23,376 bases of DNA, taken from the NCBI GenBank assembly GCA_018398765.1, contig JAHBMJ010005866.1:30617-53992 (forward strand), in the 5' to 3' direction. The first letter of the stretch is position 1. The number at the start of each line of letters is the position of its first letter. The stretch comes from Chromera velia. Taxonomy: Eukaryota; Sar; Chromeraceae. The position numbers were made by a program, and so were the translations under genes. Below the pieces are notes generated by a model. It did not search any database. It was not told where the DNA came from and was given only the letters and a program-made list of their open reading frames with translations. Of this stretch, positions 18,541 through 23,376 are shown in pieces.

Positions 18541-21451
18541 ATGGGCCTAATACGAAGAGGGGTGACATTCGCCTTTGATGTTATCTGGCGCACTCCTTTT
18601 GCCTTCAAGGTGATGCTGGGTGTCCCATTTGTCGGTGAGTCGCTAGTATGTTGCTGAGCGAGTCACTTCAATAAGTGTCCGATAGGGTATATGGAGAAAA
18701 ACAAGAGGGGACAAAAATTCTTATGTGCCGTCTCGTTTTCGAACTTTCCCCTGCAAAAGCGCTTTCCTTCCCTCTTCAGGCCCTGCCTCTCCCTGCCCCA
18801 CTCTGATTTTTGTGTGAACTTCTTCTTCTTACGGCAGACATGCACCGTTCCCCCCCTCCTGTCCTTCTTGGATGGTGTCGGTGCTCTCCGTCTCCCTCAG
18901 AGTCCGTCTCCGCCTTCCCTGATTGGTTGGGGCGCCCGTGCAAATAAAGCACGCACACCTGCATGCCTCCGTAGATTCGCAAAGATGGATGTGCGTTCTG
19001 AATGTTCAGACATGTATACACACATAGTGTGCAGGTCTTCCCTCATTCCTCTACTACCAAGAGTACAGCAGAAAGCAGCAAAGGAATTATCTAGCCGCCA
19101 ACGTGACAGAGAAGGTCTACATGGACTTCGCGATTGGAAACCGCTACGTTGGCAGAGTGCTGATCGGACTGTACGGAAATCTGTGTCCGATGGCTGTGGA
19201 GAACTTCATCCAGTTGTGTGAGGGATACAAAGTAGGGGACAAAAAGATTGGGTACAAAAACACCCTGATTCACGCTATTCAGAAGGACTTATGCCTCACT
19301 GGAGGTGACGTGATCACAGGTGTCGGGTCGCACGGCCTCAGCATTTTTGGATCGAAGTAAGTGAGAGCGGTAATGGGGAAAATCTCTGTCTTTTGTGTAC
19401 CTGTCTATCTCTCTCTGGTCTTGCCTGTTCGTTCGTGAGAAGTCCTGTGCTCTCGTGCTCTCCCATTGATTTTGTTTTGAAATCCAGAAGACCAAAAACG
19501 CATCACTTTGGCAGGTTTGAGTCCTCTCTATGTCTGTGTCTGTTCTTCTTCAGGTTTCCCGACGAGAACTTTGACGTTCCGTTCATCCAGGACGGTGACG
19601 TGGCGATGTTCAGCACAGGGCCTCACAGCAACAATTCCCAGTTCATCATTACATTCACTCGTGCTCTGGTTCTATATGGTCACTGCATGGTCGTCGGGAC
19701 GGTGCTAAAGGGAATGAGGATCATCAGAATGGTGTGTTTAATAGTCGATTCTCTGCGAATCTCTCTTCTTTATTTTGCACCGTTCTTGATACACACACAG
19801 TCACTGACCAGGCTACTGAACGGAAGAAGAGCAGGAGAACTACGCGGTAGTAAGCAAGTGTCTGGTCTCGCTGTCACAGCCATTATGCCCACACTTCGTT
19901 CCCGTTCCTTCCTGCCTGTGTGTCTGCCTGCGTGCTGTCACCTGACCTTCGCCTCTTTTTCTTCTTGTTGCCTTACTTCTTTCCACACTTTCCACATCCT
20001 GTTCTCATTCCCCCGCCCTTTTCCATCGAATTCCATGACTGCCCTCCTGCCTGCGTGCCCCCCCCCCTTCGCTTGTGCCGAACTTGGATTTGGATTGGAT
20101 GGATGGCAGATTGAGGAGCTGTCAACACAAACGGGACGCCCATCGCAAACCGTCAGGTCGGTCTGTCAGTCTGTGCGTGTGTGTGTGTGTGCGTGTGTTT
20201 GTCTGTGTGCCTGCCTCCCTGGCAGTCCTCCCCATAGTATCCTTCTGACTCTCGCCGGTGAGCTGTCTGTCCTCTGCTTGCATAGAGGCGTCAACGAGGT
20301 TGCAACGCAACAACGTCTTGGAAGTGAGTACGAGTCGAATTAGAGAATTTGATCAAGGTCGAAACAACGGAAGGGGCACGCAGGGAGGTATGTCTTCCCT
20401 TTCCCCTTGCTTCCGTTGACCTGTGATGCCTCTTTTGCTCTCAACTCTCCGTTCTACGTGCAGAGTGGTGGGCTGCGGAATGTACAAGGAGGCAGAGCAC
20501 GGCCCAAGCGCCTTCCCGTCCCCTCAGGAATTGGAACCGAGCGCTCCCAAAACTCGTCAGTCGATAAGCTAGTTGGTCAATTTATTAATAATTCAGTTCA
20601 ACGAACGTACTCGCATTGAAGAGTTTCTTTATGCATTTTGTTTCCTGCCAGAGTCGTCTGATTCACTTCTTGGGCAGGATCATTTATGCTTCGCAAGTGT
20701 GGGACAGCAAATGTCATTTACTTGTTTTTAGGGTTTGTAGTGCCTCGGTCACTGGTCGGAAAAACGAGAGACGCGAAACTGTGGAGCATGACGATGTCCC
20801 TACTGATCACTCTTCTTTTTCTCCGGACTTTCTGGACATTCACCCTCATCTATTTGCCATGGTTGTTGGCCTTCCTTCTTTCCCCCCTTCCCTCTCTCCC
20901 CTCCATGCACCCTCCCTGCAGCTGCGCTCCCTGCGAAACCATTCGAGAGATATCTGAGGACTCCTGAGAACTTCAAGGCCTCGTTAGAGTGGCAGGAGAA
21001 GAACAAGAAGATATTCCCACATAAACCACGAACACTCACGCAAGAGGAGTTCGAGAAGCTGTCGGAGAGAGAGCAGGCAGAAGAGACGAGAGGCCACATC
21101 GTCCCTCATTTGAAGATTCGAGACGACGCAAGCCCAGAAATGAAGGCGAAACTGGAGGCAGGGCTTCACTCGAACACGAATCAAGCTATCCGAGATAAAA
21201 TTGCAGGTGTCGACTCACCAGCCGAGAAGGCTGCAGACAGACTTGCAGAGCAGCAGACGCTCCAAACGCTGCAGAGGATCAAGGCAGCTTCACAGGAGGA
21301 CGCCGATGCGAAGGAAAATTTGTGGAAGGCCGCTCGAAGAAGCCAGTCACAGCGTCAGAGAGGAGAAGCATCAGAAGAAGCCGAAACTTTAGAAAGTGGT
21401 GGGAGCTCGGGAGAGGAGAAGGAACAACGAAAACCTGGATGGAGAACGTAG
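18541..21451 (+). CDS. cyclophilin-fold protein, membrane-anchor-like N-terminus, divergent active site (6 exons)
   Basis: Exons inferred: 18541-18634, 19035-19356, 19554-19731, 20110-20156, 20464-20555, 20922-21451. Every junction is GT-AG and in phase; the sum is 1263 nt, or 420 residues. Residues 1-45 are hydrophobic and basic, a probable signal anchor or targeting sequence (segment 20-39). Residues ~57-222 match the peptidyl-prolyl isomerase (cyclophilin) fold, with EKVYMDFAIG, GRVLIGLYG, AVENFIQLC, GGD, FPDENF, SQFII, GMRIIRMIEEL and VVGCG. Against human cyclophilin A, Arg55 is Ala112, Phe60 is Leu117, Gln63 is Thr120, Phe113 is Ile170, Trp121 is Val178 and His126 is Cys183; only Gln111 (Gln168), Leu122 and the GGD are kept. 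Catalysis is therefore doubtful; a chaperone or scaffold role is inferred. Residues 223-420 are a charged, Gln/Glu/Lys-rich, partly helical tail of unknown function. ATG 18541 follows a purine-rich leader and is the only start giving this joined frame. Confidence 0.85.

Positions 21452-23376
<1,925 letters not shown>

Noticed and set aside
18691-19221. 176-codon plus-strand frame in front of the cyclophilin domain
   Set aside because: It lies mostly in intron 1 and reads exon 2 in the wrong frame. The in-phase join 18634/19035 explains the region better.

Overview
This is a stretch of eukaryotic nuclear DNA. It holds GT-AG introns of about 200-400 nt, a Ty3/gypsy-type chromovirus retrotransposon, nested DNA transposons, long low-complexity tracts and only one clear host gene. 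The look (pyrimidine-rich introns, many repeats, a divergent cyclophilin) would suit a unicellular alga or other protist, perhaps a chromerid-like alveolate. That assignment is a guess; nothing here fixes the species.

Region by region: (1) 1-16949 is one LTR retrotransposon of about 17.1 kb, of which roughly the first 145 bp of the 5' LTR lie outside the window. It has a partial 5' LTR (1-438), a candidate primer site, a 1-kb leader, gag (1460-3262), and protease, reverse transcriptase, RNase H, integrase and chromodomain (3263-7540). An unusually long 8.8-kb 3' region follows, then a polypurine tract (16340-16349) and the 3' LTR (16350-16949). Five in-frame stops and two frame changes break gag-pol, and the LTRs differ by about 5%, so this copy looks old and dead. 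(2) Two DNA transposons are nested in the 3' region. One is 8843-9759 (12-bp perfect terminal inverted repeats, 8-bp target duplication). The other is 11626-13144 (15-bp imperfect inverted repeats, 9-bp target duplication). (3) The second one splits a reading frame that starts at ATG 11513 and resumes in frame at 13154. Taking out the transposon and one target copy gives a continuous proline-rich ORF of about 358 codons, possibly spliced to a downstream exon. It is an unrecognised accessory ORF downstream of pol and the most novel element here. (4) 16950-18540 is repeat-rich intergenic DNA with a direct repeat pair of 210-227 bp. (5) 18541-21451 is a six-exon host gene for a cyclophilin-fold protein of 420 residues, with a hydrophobic N-terminus and a long charged C-terminal tail. 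Every splice phase agrees, but most residues of the cyclophilin active site are replaced. (6) 21452-22950 is intergenic. (7) 22951-23376 is a CT microsatellite organised in 42-44-bp higher-order units that run off the window.

The transposon genes form one replication unit: gag makes the particle, pol copies and integrates, and the chromodomain probably guides targeting. The cyclophilin gene is independent of it, starting about 1.6 kb beyond the 3' LTR.
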